Part shown: positions 46,864-59,053 of the stretch, piece by piece
Layout: every line of letters starts with the position of its first letter
How positions within the stretch are numbered: the stretch's first letter is position 1
From: Triglochin maritima
Lineage: Eukaryota; Streptophyta; Magnoliopsida; Alismatales; Juncaginaceae
Reading direction: 5' to 3'
NCBI GenBank assembly: GCA_963682175.1
Contig: OY821777.1
Location: 14,528,001 to 14,592,000 of the forward strand
DNA length: 64,000 bases
Notes under the pieces: model-generated
What the model was told of the DNA's origin: nothing
Databases searched by the model: none
Seen by the model: the letters and a program-made list of their open reading frames with translations, nothing else
Program-made: the position numbers and the translations under genes

Positions 46864-47369
46864 AATAGCGAATCCAAGGGTGGGCACGCGTAGGCACGCG
46901 CCTACGCGAGGATTTAGTTTTTCCTTAAGTAGTATACTTGGTGTTCTATATCCATTTGGGAAAATTAATATACTTATATATTATTACTAAATAATATACT
47001 CATATATTATTATTTCGTTATTTATTTTGGTATTATTTAATAGGACACTGCATTCATTTGTCTCTAAATCCAAAGATACTTCTTACTTGATTTTTCATAT
47101 TCCTAAGTTCTAACAACACAAAAAATTGTACTTCAATTTTCTCTTAGATTTTTCAAATTCAGCAACATGAGATACTGGATTTGGGAAAAAATTTTCAAAT
47201 ACCTACCTTTGCCACTTCATAAAACCTTCACAAAAACTTTGCCACAAGTAAATAAGGACCGATAAATATCATTTTGTTTTAAATAATGATATATTCCGAA
47301 TATTATACTTATTTTTACAAAAAATGTACTTTTATCGTGCAGACCATAGTTTCTTTCTTGGATCCGCCG
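46864..47369. mobile_element. hAT-like non-autonomous element with target duplication
   Basis: About 506 bp lies between two perfect copies of CACCCGACC (46855-46863 and 47370-47378); hAT elements make 8-bp duplications and a ninth base may match by chance. The ends are AATAGCGAATCCAAG and, reversed, CGGCGGATCCAAG, resembling the GTGGCGGATCCAGG termini of plant hAT-like repeats. The start also contains the inverted motif GCGTAGGCACGCGCCTACGC. The interior is AT-rich with no transposase. It sits about 380 bp upstream of the HOS15 start codon. Confidence 0.7.
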
Positions 47370-47753
47370 CACCCGACCTCCTTATCTCACGTAAGTGGGA
47401 ACCTTTTTGAGGCATTGATGTAATGCGATGATTCGTTTGATATATACTAACGTAAAAATCTATTAGACTTTTGAGACTTATTAGACCGACTAACTGACTA
47501 AGCCAATTATATAACCATTAACTTGCGTTTTCATTCTTTATATCAACTGAAAATATATAGTTACAGACCATGCAATAAGTACCAGTACGACCACCGATCG
47601 AACCAAACAAACGTCACTTATTACGGACGCACGTCACGCCGTTTCGGGACCCAAACCAAACCACGGTTATTATTTACCCCCACACCCACACCTCTCGCCG
47701 GAGCCCAAAAAACTAGGGTTTCTCGCTCTGGTCATGCGCGTCGGCGACTCCCG

Positions 47754-50700
47754 ATGGCGTCGATCACCTCCAACGAGCTCAACTACCTCGTCTTCCGCTA
47801 CCTCCAGGAATCAGGTCCGTCTTAGGGTTTCTAGGGTTGCTCGCTTTGGGTTTGCGGGTGGATTGTTAGGGTTTAGTTGATTGGGGAGTTTACGTGGTAA
47901 ATTTAGCATCTCTTTATGGTCCGATTGTGGTTGTTGAAGAATGGCGTGCTAAGATGACGGTTTTACTTGACTTCTGCTTGTTTTCAAGGAATCGAGGTGG
48001 ATCGTAAGTGCCCTTTTGGTTGTTACGTGAATTCGAGTTTTTTTTGTTGAATTCTGGGAGCGTTGAGGAATATTGTTGTGTTTTGACTTAATCATTTTGG
48101 TTATGTCCTGTAAAAGTGTAAATTGGTGTGGAGGTTAGTGCAGAAGGGTGCTTGTGAGATTTCAAATCTAAACATGTTGGTTATAAGTTTTTGATAGGAT
48201 GGTTCATTTTTAGAAGCCTTGCGATGGTAAATTGTTTTGATCAAGTGACCATTTTACTTGACTGCTATGTGTTTTCGATGATCTGAGGTAGATCCTTAAG
48301 TGCCATTTTGATTGTTACGTGAACTTTCGAGCCATTGGTGTTTTGATGCCAAAAGCTTAATCATTTTGGTTGTGTTTTGTAAATTGATGTGGAGGTTGTA
48401 GGCAAGGGGTTTTGTGCAGTAGGGTACCTGTAAGATCCCAAGTCTACCCATGTGGGCTGAAGAAATTTTTGGTTTAGGATGGTTGAGATTTTGAAGCTTG
48501 ATTATGACGAAAATTGTTTTGATCGAGTGTATGGATAGGGGTTTCAACCAGTAGCAAACTTTGGATGCTTGATGGCATAACTAAAAAGAATACAAGTATG
48601 GAACAATGCAAGAAAGCATCCAAGTGACATCTTTACATATCAAGTGCTAATAATCAACCACTAATTATTATAATCAATAAGACCATTCAAGTAACTAACC
48701 ATTTCATTGGTCTAGAAGGCGCAAGTTGCTCAACCGACCCTCACTTGGTTGCACAGGAGGCTCCGAGTGACCGTTTGATATGCTTAGCTTCCAAAGTTCT
48801 TGAATTTTAGGCCACTGGAAGTTTCCTTTCGGAAGAAATCTACCCTATTCAACCCCATTTTGTGGATCTCTTAGTATTAATTAAAATATTGGATTGAAGG
48901 GAAAGTTTTCCGACTTCTGAGTGACTACTTAATGGAATTGCATGTTCTGGTCCTCTTAGTAGGTTGAGCGTAAACATGAATATTTAACCTTTATTAATGG
49001 AATAAACTTAAGTGAATAATGTATACAGATCATGTATTAGAACCGCTGGACACGTGAATGTAAACTTACAGATTTTTCAAATGTTTCATTTCTATTTGTT
49101 CATTAGTCAGATATTAAAAAAATTGGGCACAAAAAAAACTAACATCAATAAAAAAAGAGTGAACAATGATAAGACAAATTAGTGAAGAACCTTGATAAAT
49201 CCCGCATTTTTTTGGGATTACATTTGCTGCATTGCTTCAACCAATTGAACATTGGTCAATGGTTGAGTGGTAGAATTCGTCAAATGCAGTTAAACTGGCT
49301 GAAAATAACATTTGTTCTGTCCATGAAAATACGTGGAGAAAAATAACCTCTCTGCTCTTTTATTTTGTGTTGTGTTCCTTTATCTTCTTTCATGTCTAGC
49401 CTTTCTGCGAGACAAAGTTGTCTAGGTAACTTTTAGCCCTGCAGTTGTTACGGTAGGCTGGCTTGACACTTGAGTTTCTTTTGAGCAAAAGGTGTTAAAA
49501 CTTGAATTCATGTTTAATCCACCTCTTCTTTACGTTTCATGCTAGCATGACCTTTTAATGGCATTGGTATTTGCTAGCCAAATGGAAGAAAGTGGCTTGG
49601 GAACCATGATTAGTGATGAGTTTCATTTGTAGTCTGCCCCAACTAGTTTGGGATTGAAGACGTTATTTGAAGGATAATATTTGAAGGATAAACGCATTGC
49701 CATGTTAAGACGTCTGAGGGGTATGTATCCCATAGTCCCTTTGGTAATTTGTTTACCTGAAAGTTTGAAGCTAAATTCCTTTCTTTGACTACCTAATCGT
49801 GATTTCAAACTTATCCAGATTACAGTTCTTTTGACTTTCTAGTGCAAGAAGTGCATTTTGTTTTTCTCTTGGGTGAACATGCAAGTGGGAAAACATTGCA
49901 AGCTCTGGATGCACAATGCCAGATTATTCAACATTTTATTATTATGTGTAATTGGTCAATTCTTTTGAATGATGAGGGAAAAACAAATATTGAATCTCTT
50001 ATGAGATCATCAAATCAGAAAGTTTACCCTTCATGATTAAAGAATCAGAGTATATACCCAAGATGGACTACAGTCACCACACTGAGCATTTCAAACTGAC
50101 ATTCTTATCTTTTAATGTGTCTTCGTTCACCAATCGACAACAAATTGATATTCACATCTCGGTAGTTTGTCATTACATTCTCTTCTTTTAATGTGCGTCT
50201 TTGATGTCTTTCTTCTTCTCATCCATAGCGGTGAACTTCCATGAAGTTGTTCCTCTTGTGAAATCTTGCTTGCCTCTGAAAGGTCTATTTTTTTTCTTCA
50301 GGTTTAACGCATTCAGCATTTGCTTTAGGCTATGAAGCAGGAATTGATAAAAGTCCTATTGATGGACACATGATTCCACCGGGTGCTCTTGTGAATATTG
50401 TACAGAAAGGACTCCAATATATTGAACTAGAAGCTAATGTAAATAATTTGGCTCTTGATTTGCCAAGGTAACAAATATTTTGTAGAATGATGTTTATCCA
50501 TCCACCTTGATTTTGCAGAGTGATACGGACATTGATATGGATGAGGATTTCACTTTTGTTGAACCCTTGGAACTCATTACCATGGATGTAAAACAGTTGC
50601 GTAATGTGATAAAGGAGAAGAAAAGAAATCTTCAAGACAAACAAGACAAGCAAGGGAAACAAGACAGACACAAGGAAAGGGATAAACACATTGCTCTTGG

Positions 50701-53700
50701 TGAGTTGGAGGCCCGACGTGCAAAGGATTCCGACATGCAGATCAGTGAAAGAGAACGAAAAAGGGACAAGAGTAAGATAGGACGAGATAAAGAACCAGAG
50801 AGGGAAGTGGAAAGAGAGAAGGTAGAAGCAAATGGAGATAAAGTGAAGGCAAAACCCGAACAAAATGGAGGTTCTGGTTCTGGTTCTGGAGGTAAGTTTT
50901 GAAATTTATAAGTTTTCATGTTCTTTTTATCCATTTGTTTGTTTCTGTTCTTTCTTCTCTCTTTTCTATGGTATACCTTGTAAGGCATGTTGAACTGTTT
51001 TGTTCTCAAAGTTGAGCGAATCTGTTTTTTCGGCCTTAATCATATGCATTTTAAATTGCTTCTATCTCTTAAGCTAGAAAAAAGAGAAGAAATTGGAAGG
51101 TTCTACATTTACTGCATTGGAAGTGAATCCGTAAATTCTGTCAGAGTTACATAGTGGGTTTGGCCATGCAGTGCTTCTTCGTCTTGATTTCTTAATTAAT
51201 GAAAACTGAAATGATCCGCCCTCTGCATAGGTTCTGAGCCAATGGAGATCGTGAATGATACTCCCTCTTCCAGTTGTGAAGTTCCGAGTTCTGATGTGAC
51301 AGTTTTGGAAGGCCATACTTCTGAGGTTAGAATTCTCGTTGTCATCACTTTCAAGGTTTTAGCATACAAATGTGCCTAGCTTTCTTCCTAGTTCTGATTG
51401 AATTTGCTTCCTGTTCCTGTAGGTTTTTGCATGCGCATGGAGTCCAACAGGATCGATACTCGCTTCTGGGTGGGTAGATTGATGACTTCTCTGCCATGAA
51501 TAGATTTCTCAAGCAAAATGTTCAAAGGTGTTGTCATGTCATGATTGTTAATTTGTTATGTAGTAGATTGGTAGACTTCAAGCAGTTAAAATAAAACACT
51601 GCTGTTGTCTCCTGTCATTTTAAAATGATAAACCTGTGTTTTCCTCATAAAATGGTAAGCTTTGTTCTTAAAGTTGGTCTATGCTCTTATAGGTGCAATA
51701 GTTAAGTTTTGTGGTTTTCCGAAGTTGTTTTTCCATTATCGAATTTTTACATGTTAATGAACTTGTTAAAGTGATGTTTGCACTTTGTAATAGCATTTAA
51801 CGACTTAACGAGTCATTTTTGTGTGGAAAGAGAATACACTGAACTAATTAATGTAAACATTGACTTTCAGCAGGCCTTATGTGGCTGTTATTCGATCCAT
51901 TGTTATCACTTCTTTGAGAGAAGTATTTACATGTGATCCATTACCATGTCTGTAGAAGAGTGTAAAGAAGTTACTTGTGCTTATCTTCGAAAGTTGGAAG
52001 AGTATATGCTTAACATTGATGTTTTTTTGTCTTTCTATTTTTCTTTGAACTTTGAAGTTCCCCTTACCAAGATTAATCAGATAACACTTATATAGTGATT
52101 ACTTGCTCGTTATCTTTTGAAAAATATGTACTCAAACTTGGTGTTTATATGTTAATTTATTAATGCATAACGCCAAACTGCCTTTTGATGACGTGATATT
52201 CTTGTTAGTGTTCTGTTATGCATCAGCATTATATAGCAAGTAGCAACTTGAACCTCCGACTTCTATCACATTCAGCTGTCTCATCGTCTCAATGATCAAT
52301 TTCCCATTTGTCCAAGTTCTCATCATATACATGCACTTTGCTACCAATATATTATTTTATCAGAAGCTTATCATTCCATTCTTTTCTTCTTCTAATAGTT
52401 CAGGAGACTCAACTGCACGAATTTGGTACCTTCCATCAGGCCCTCATGCTTCTTCCATCCAAACTGGAGTTCCTAACTCAGTTGTACTGAGACATTTTAA
52501 GGGCAGAACTAATGAGAAGAGTAAAGATGTCACAACACTAGACTGGAATGTGAGTTTTGCTTCTTTCCCGTGTTAGTTTTCTCTACCGTTTGTTTTTATT
52601 AACATCTCTTATGTTATGTAGTAGGAATATTGTTCTTTTTCCTTATTATTAAGCAAAGCATATTGATTTATGTAGGGTGACGGGTCACTACTTGCGTCTG
52701 GTTCTTACGATGGAAATGCAAGAATATGGGGCAAAGATGGTTGGTGTGCTGTTGTTAACCTTTTGTGAGAGCATAGTATCCTATTTGTTTGCATTTATCT
52801 TCTTGGTCTACATGAAGGATATTCTTGCTGTGGTTGAGCTACTTGAGCATTAGTCTTCTAGTTTAGTCTTCTGATCAACAATAACATTGCCCAAAATCTC
52901 AAAAGAGGCCCCTACATTAAGCCGGGGGATGTATGCAACCATACCCCTGTCACCTTGTGACAGAGAGGTTATTTCTGATTGACCCGTGATCAGATTTCTC
53001 GACAATTTTTTGCTAATTCACAATAAATAAGAATTGTAGACAACTTATATGAACCACCATGATCAGATGCTTCAACAACTTTCTGCTAATTCACAATAAA
53101 TAAGAATTGTAGACAACTTATATGAATCACGTTGATTTAGTCCATTGTAAGCCAAAAGCCAAAAAAAACTTAATCTTTGATTAGGAATGGACACACTAGT
53201 TTAGTCTTCTGATGATATAGAAAAAAAAGTCATAAAAGGTTGTTTCTTGGGCTGGATATACCTTTGGGAACGAAGTGCTTAAACAATCAGCTATTGCTGT
53301 AATAGAAAAATATAGATTTCATGCAAACTGGAGTCAGCTATTCGCATTAGCAAGGTATATATTGAGATATCATGGAGAATATAGGTACATAATGTATATC
53401 CTCGGAATGAAGCCTTATCTGTGCACTCCAGATGAGGAACCTCTCTTTGAACTTGATTTCCTAGTTTTGAATCCTGACCATTCTGCATACATCTTGTGAT
53501 TTTTTCAATAGTTTTTTGTTTTTTTCCCTCGATTGAAAGAAAAATCATCTCTTTTTCGACTTTCCTTTAAAGGATCATTAAGAGAAACCATAAGAAGAAG
53601 AAAATAGTGGTAAAAAGCACTGCTATTTTCTCATCCTACTTTATGAACATGTTAGGCCATGCCACTCTGGGGCTATCATGTTATCTTTCTTCTCCTATGT

Positions 53701-56700
53701 TGCATGGTTAAGATGAACATGAGTAGATTGTTCAATCTTGTTCAGCTGCTTAAAATCTACGTTATGGTTTTTATTGTTCAAAAAATTCATTAAAACTTGG
53801 TTCAATGCACTTTCAGGGGAACTAAAGAACACATTGAGTAAACATAAAGGTCCGATATTTTCTCTAAAGTGGAATAAGAAGGGGGATTATCTCCTTAGTG
53901 GGAGTGTAGATAAAACTGCTATTGTCTGGGACACAAAAACAGGGGAATGTAGACAACAATTTGAATATCATTCAGGTATTTTCTTTCACATAGTTTACAC
54001 TGGAGAATGTAAACTGATCTTACTATTCTTCACGAATGAGCAAATAATGTGCTGAAAATTTTACAGCTCCAACTCTTGAAGTTGATTGGCGAAACAATGT
54101 TTCATTTGCTACTTGCTCAACTGACTCTAAGATTTTTGTCTGCAAGATTGGAGAGAACCAGCCAGTGAAGGCATTTGAAGGTCACCAGGTCTGAAAATCA
54201 TCCATCGTTCTTTATTTTACCTTTTAATGTAAAGGTTGCATAATAACGGGAAACGTTTTAAGAAACAGATGCGATTTCCATTTTAGGAATACTCATCTTT
54301 TTCTGGTCATAAACTAAGTTATCGTTAGCAAATTTTTCTTATTTTATGTCAAGTCAATTGTAGCACCTCCTGTCTTTTTGAGTAAACTTGGGAGTGAGGA
54401 CATCAAAAATACAGCCGAAAAAACAGGTCACTTACACCATGTCGGGTTTCATCCTGAGGGAATGAGGAAACAAAATATCCTCCAGTGAACTCTTGTTAAG
54501 AAAACCATGCTATATTTAGTCTCCATTTATGAAATATACCAGGAAAATTTTTACACATTATTTTTGGATATGAAAACCATTCTCTTTCACTATTATTTTA
54601 TACTTCATGATTTTTTCGTGGCCCAATAAGCGTGGGGATTCCCAATGTATCTGCTGTTGCTTAGGTGTATGGTGACTTGTGGAACTGACATTTTGTTTCT
54701 ATATCACCAGATACTGGAATTGATAGTTGATATTTGAGTTTGAAATGTAATTGTCTCATGAATCGTAATTTATCTTCTCATGTAGAAAAGAAAAGAATTC
54801 AAGAATAAGAAAAGGAATCATTGTGAGACAATATGGGAGCTGTTGTCTTGAGTGGTCAGAGAAATAGCACCATAAACTCTATGAGTATTTCGGAGAAAAG
54901 GTGTCTGGAACAGAAGAAGTCACGTTTAGTCTAAGCCATGTTTAATTATTTGAAAAATCAATGATGTGCATTTTAGCTACTGCAATTTACTGGACATTTT
55001 CAATCTCACTTTAAAAGTCGCTAGCAGTTCTTGAATAATATAACTCTAGTGGTACATGCGTGGAAATGAGTTCATAGCTTTACAGAGGAACTTGTATGTT
55101 TCTATTCTGAGAATTTAATCTAAGACTAATGGAAGAAGTATTTACTCTACAACCTTGTCATTTCAGGGAGAAGTCAATGCTATAAAATGGGATCCAACAG
55201 GTTCTTTGTTAGCTTCTTGTTCTGATGACATGACTGCGAAGGTGATTAATGGTTGAAATTGTAGTCAGTTTTTTTCTCTCAGCTACATTTGCATTTTTTA
55301 TTTAACAGTGTGAATGTCCTTTTTTATGTTTTCTTTATAAATTAACTCTGTAAGTTAGAGACTAGTTTAACTTAACATGGGGAAATTTACACTCTTTGCA
55401 TGTAAATGACGTGTAGCTCTAAGATTATTTTAAAACTTTATAAACGAAGATATTGTCCTAGGTCAGGAGGCCAATTATGATTATTTATGTTACATGAGTA
55501 TTATTTTTGTAATTATTCGTGTTATTTGATCTTTGACGTGTAACTAATGTTTAATATTGAACAGATTTGGAGTCTGAAGCAGGACAAACATGTGCATGAT
55601 CTCACTGGACATCAGCAGGTATTCTGAGTATTCCCCCTCTTATATGATCCCCTTGTTTTCATGGCTGTAGAGTATACACTAACATTATTCTCCATTGAAG
55701 GAAATATATACCATTAGATGGAGCCCCACAGGCCCTGGCACGTGCAATTCTAATCAGCAGTTAACATTGGCAAGGTAATCTCTCGATTTCTTCTATTAAA
55801 TAGTAGTGAATATATTCTTAGAGACGATGTTTGGTATTTTTACGTGTATATGTTCGAAGTCCTCACATAGGTTATCATTCTATTAGGTGAAATAATCAAT
55901 AATTTCATATTGCATTTTTGAAAGAGTGATCTCAAACAAATGGTATCTAGGATAAACGGGAATAGGCTTAATCTTTCCTTTCTTTCAAATAAAATGCTTT
56001 TGTAATCAATCTTTTCCTTTTTGTAACCCTCACAACAATTCTGAACCTAGAAAGCAATTGGTACATTTGAAATGCATATACTACAGGGGTCTATGCCTTC
56101 AATGAAAATCTTCCTAATCCGCAACATGGTCCAGCTAACATTGATTTGGTCCAATAACACAATTTTGGTTCGATGAGCGCTGAGGGGGGTTCTACTTGTG
56201 TTTTTTTTGGCTGTGTTGTTACAACCAAATCAATACAAAATATAGACCCAACAACCCCTGTACAGCATCATGCGAGCATGGGTACTTCAGGTTATCAAAC
56301 ACGGGAAAACCAACACTGAATCTTCTTGTTAAACAGATCAAGAGATCAGATATGTTTTTACAATTTCCTTTTTTTAAAACAAAAGTTGAGCCAAAATTGG
56401 AATACCCTCGAAGCACTGCATTTTGCTATGTTAATGGAATCCATGTATATGAATTAGGGGTGGTGGTTGGGGGTGGGGGTAGTTTTACAGACAATCTATA
56501 TAAAAACTTGACCCAACAACCTCTGCATTGGTACAGCATCATGCGAGCATGGGTACTTCATGTTATCAAACACGGGAAAACCAACACTGAATCTTCTTGT
56601 TAAACAGATCAAGAGATCAGATATGTTTTTACAATTTCTTTTTTTTTAACAAAAGTTGAGCCAAAATTGGAATACCCTCGAAGCACTGCATTTTGCTATG

Positions 56701-58178
56701 TTAAATGGAATCCATGTATATGAATTAGAGGTGGTGGTTGGGGGCGGGGGTAGTTTTACAGACAAAATCTATATAAAAAATTGACCCAACAACCCATGCA
56801 TTGGTACAGCATCATGCGAGCATGGGTACTTCAGGTTATCAAACACGGGAAAACCAACACTAAATCTTCTTGTAAAACAGATCAAGAGATCAGATATGTT
56901 TTTACAATTTCTTTTTTTTTAACAAAAGTTGAGCCAAAATTGGAATACCCTCGAAGCACTGCATTTTGCTATGTTAAATGGAATCCATGTATATGAATTA
57001 GGGGTGGTGGTTGGGGGCGGGGGTAGTTTTACAGAATCTATATAAAAAATTGACCCAACAACCCATGCATTGGTACAGCATCATGCGAGCATGGGTACTT
57101 CAGCTTATCAAACATGAGAATACCAACATTGAATTTTTCTTGTTAAACAGATCAAGAGATGTATCCCTGTCACATGAAAGTATATGAATTAGTCCAGCAT
57201 GTCTGCTTTTACTTGCGTCTGTTGGAGTGTCAACATCTATTTGTGTATGCATAACTCTGCAAGACTGAAATTTTTGTGTGGGTTTGATTTGTCAGTGTGG
57301 GTCTGGGGGATTGCAACTTGGTTCCACAACCATAGGATATAAAATATCTATTATTCTCACCCTCCATTGATGCCTATACCACAAAATAGATATTTAGAGT
57401 TATGATTTAAGTTGTATTAAAAAGGTTTTGTTTAAGCTTGTAAAGGCTATGGACAACATTGTTCTTATATATTTTTTTGAAGTTCCAGAAACAATTCAGG
57501 GTTGTGCAAGTAAAAAAGAAAAATGGCTTTGGGTTGCTCCAACTTTGAAAGTAGGTGAATTCATGTTTGTCCCATGATCTCTAGTATCCTAGGCAATCAA
57601 AACAATCACACTTGTTTCATGGTTGCTCTTTCAAATAACTAGTTGGCGGAAAATGAAATTACAACTGTTGCTTAATCCTGATTGTCCAGGAATTATTTGG
57701 GTAGTTTTTCTCTTCTAAAATATGCTATATATATTTTCATCTTTAGTGCGTCATTCGATTCTACAATAAAGTTGTGGGATGTGGAGCTGGGAAAGCTTTT
57801 ATCCACCTTGACTGATCACAGGTACTATTTGCTACTCCTTGATTCGTCATATGATAATTCCTGCTGTAAAATTTCACTTAATGTGGCCAACAAAATCATT
57901 ATGTTGGTGCCTTTTGTTGTTCAGGTGCATCTAATTTTCTCTTTTCTATAATCAACAGGCAACCTGTATATTCCGTTGCATTCAGCCCGAACGGTGAGTT
58001 CCTAGCAAGTGGATCTCTAGATCAGAGCTTGCACATATGGTCCATAAAAGAAGGTAGACTTGTAAAGACATATAATGGAGGTGGTGGCATATTTGAAGTT
58101 TGTTGGAATAAAGAAGGCGACAAGATTGCAGCTTGCTTTTCCAACAATACTGTTTGCGTCGTTGATTTCAGAATGTAG
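47754..58178 (+). CDS. HOS15: HOS15-like LisH/WD40 corepressor (TBL1 family)
   Basis: Fourteen exons: 47754-47814, 50302-50438, 50519-50891, 51231-51325, 51423-51469, 52399-52549, 52676-52739, 53817-53975, 54067-54188, 55167-55241, 55565-55618, 55701-55774, 57747-57821 and 57959-58178. They give 568 residues in unbroken frame. Residues about 4-37 form a LisH dimerisation motif ([20 protein letters not shown]), followed by the F-box-like stretch to about 66. Residues about 85-190 are highly charged (Lys/Glu/Arg/Asp). Residues 213 onward carry eight WD40 repeats, for example [40 protein letters not shown] and [20 protein letters not shown], ending VCVVDFRM. In Arabidopsis HOS15 acts in the nucleus with histone deacetylases and as a CUL4/DDB1 substrate receptor in cold and stress responses; the same role here is inferred. 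The charged linker looks shorter than the Arabidopsis one as I recall it. It converges with the fucosidase gene, with the stop codons 876 bp apart. Confidence 0.95.
52876..53005 (-). mobile_element. Decayed SINE, antisense in a HOS15 intron
   Basis: On the minus strand, GATCACGGGTCAATCAG, then AACCTCTCTGTCACAAGGTG, GGGGTATGGTTGCATACATC, ATGTAGGGGCCTC and GGGCAATGTTATTGTTG follow the order seen in widespread plant tRNA-derived SINEs (GGTCACGGGTTCAA B-box, GTGGCAGGGGTAAGG body, GGGCAACGTTGTTG tail). The A box is not readable and I found no target duplication. It lies within intron 7. Confidence 0.5.
52975..53135. repeat. 72-bp tandem duplication in HOS15 intron 7
   Basis: TGATCAGAT.C, CAACA.TTT.TGCTAATTCAC, then AATAAATAAGAATTGTAGAC and AACTTATATGAA occur twice in tandem at about 52989-53060 and 53060-53130, with few differences. 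The repeat is intronic and non-coding. Confidence 0.75.
56250..57165. repeat. Four tandem copies of a 270-bp unit in HOS15 intron 12
   Basis: CAGCATCATGCGAGCATGGG recurs at about 56263, 56534, 56807 and 57075, giving spacings of about 271, 273 and 268 bp. Each unit also holds TCAAACACGGGAAAACCAAC, TTGAGCCAAAATTGGAATAC and GGTGGTTGGGGGCGGGGGTA. Copies are more than 90% alike by eye; the last is truncated and more diverged. Open frames through the units are not conserved as proteins. The G-rich phrase could form a quadruplex, which is only an inference. Confidence 0.9.
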
Positions 58179-59053
58179 GAATGCTGGGACTAGATTTACA
58201 ACCCGCATGGCTTCCCTAACCATTAGGCATAACCCATTCATAGTCATTGGACCAGTAGTAAGAGCTCTCAGCTTTATGTAATCATAGTCATCAAAATCAT
58301 CAGGCTATTGTTTTCACAAAATGTAGAATAGATCATAAATTTCGAGCGTAGTTGGTGTTGCTTTTTTTCTTTTTCTTTCTTTTGTAGGACCATGATTCAC
58401 ATGTTACTTGAGTCAAGTAACAACCTGGTTCTAGGCAGAAAAATATAAGTAATTTTTTGTTGGTAGATGCATGGCATGTTTGAATTAAATGTTCTTAAAA
58501 TGTTTGGATGCGTTCGAAGGATCAAAATTATACGTTTGGTTTCAACACAGTGAGGCTTAGGCTCGTCAGAATGACAATCATATGGATGAGCGGATGATCT
58601 AAACGTCATTTGGCTATTTAATGTGTTAACATTTTTGATACTTACTGAGGGTGCAACTCTTGCTTCTTTATCATAACGTTTTCTCATTCCGCAACTTATT
58701 TTTTTCATGCTGCGAGATGTTCTATTACTTGAGATGTTCTGTCACTTAGCTACGCCGTGATGGTTACTAGAGCACCCTGTCTAGCACTTAGATAGACATC
58801 CGTTTGTGCATTGAAATGGTTTTTGGTATTTGCAGTAGACACGGTTGTTTTGTATGAAAAACAAGAGGCACATCCACACTTGATTCTCGCTTCAGCATCT
58901 CTCTTATCAGGTCATTTGAATTATCTGATTTACATTTAATTGCACATTACAGCAATCTGATGCACTTGGCAAAAAAGAAACTCTCGACTGTTCAGAGATA
59001 TTCCCCCAGTAACTGCAAATGCTAACGAGACCCTTCACTTCAATTAGCACAGG
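58179..59053. other. Shared 3' region of convergent HOS15 and fucosidase genes
   Basis: It would hold both 3' untranslated regions and polyadenylation signals. No gene or repeat is recognised. A minus-strand open frame (58708-58397) has no recognisable similarity. Confidence 0.4.

Noticed and set aside
53275..53499. Open frame of 74 codons within HOS15 intron 7.
   Set aside because: No recognised similarity, no splice context joining it to HOS15, and flanked by SINE and tandem repeats.
56196..56996. Open frames running through the 270-bp repeats.
   Set aside because: Frames are not kept from copy to copy; the repeat is intronic.
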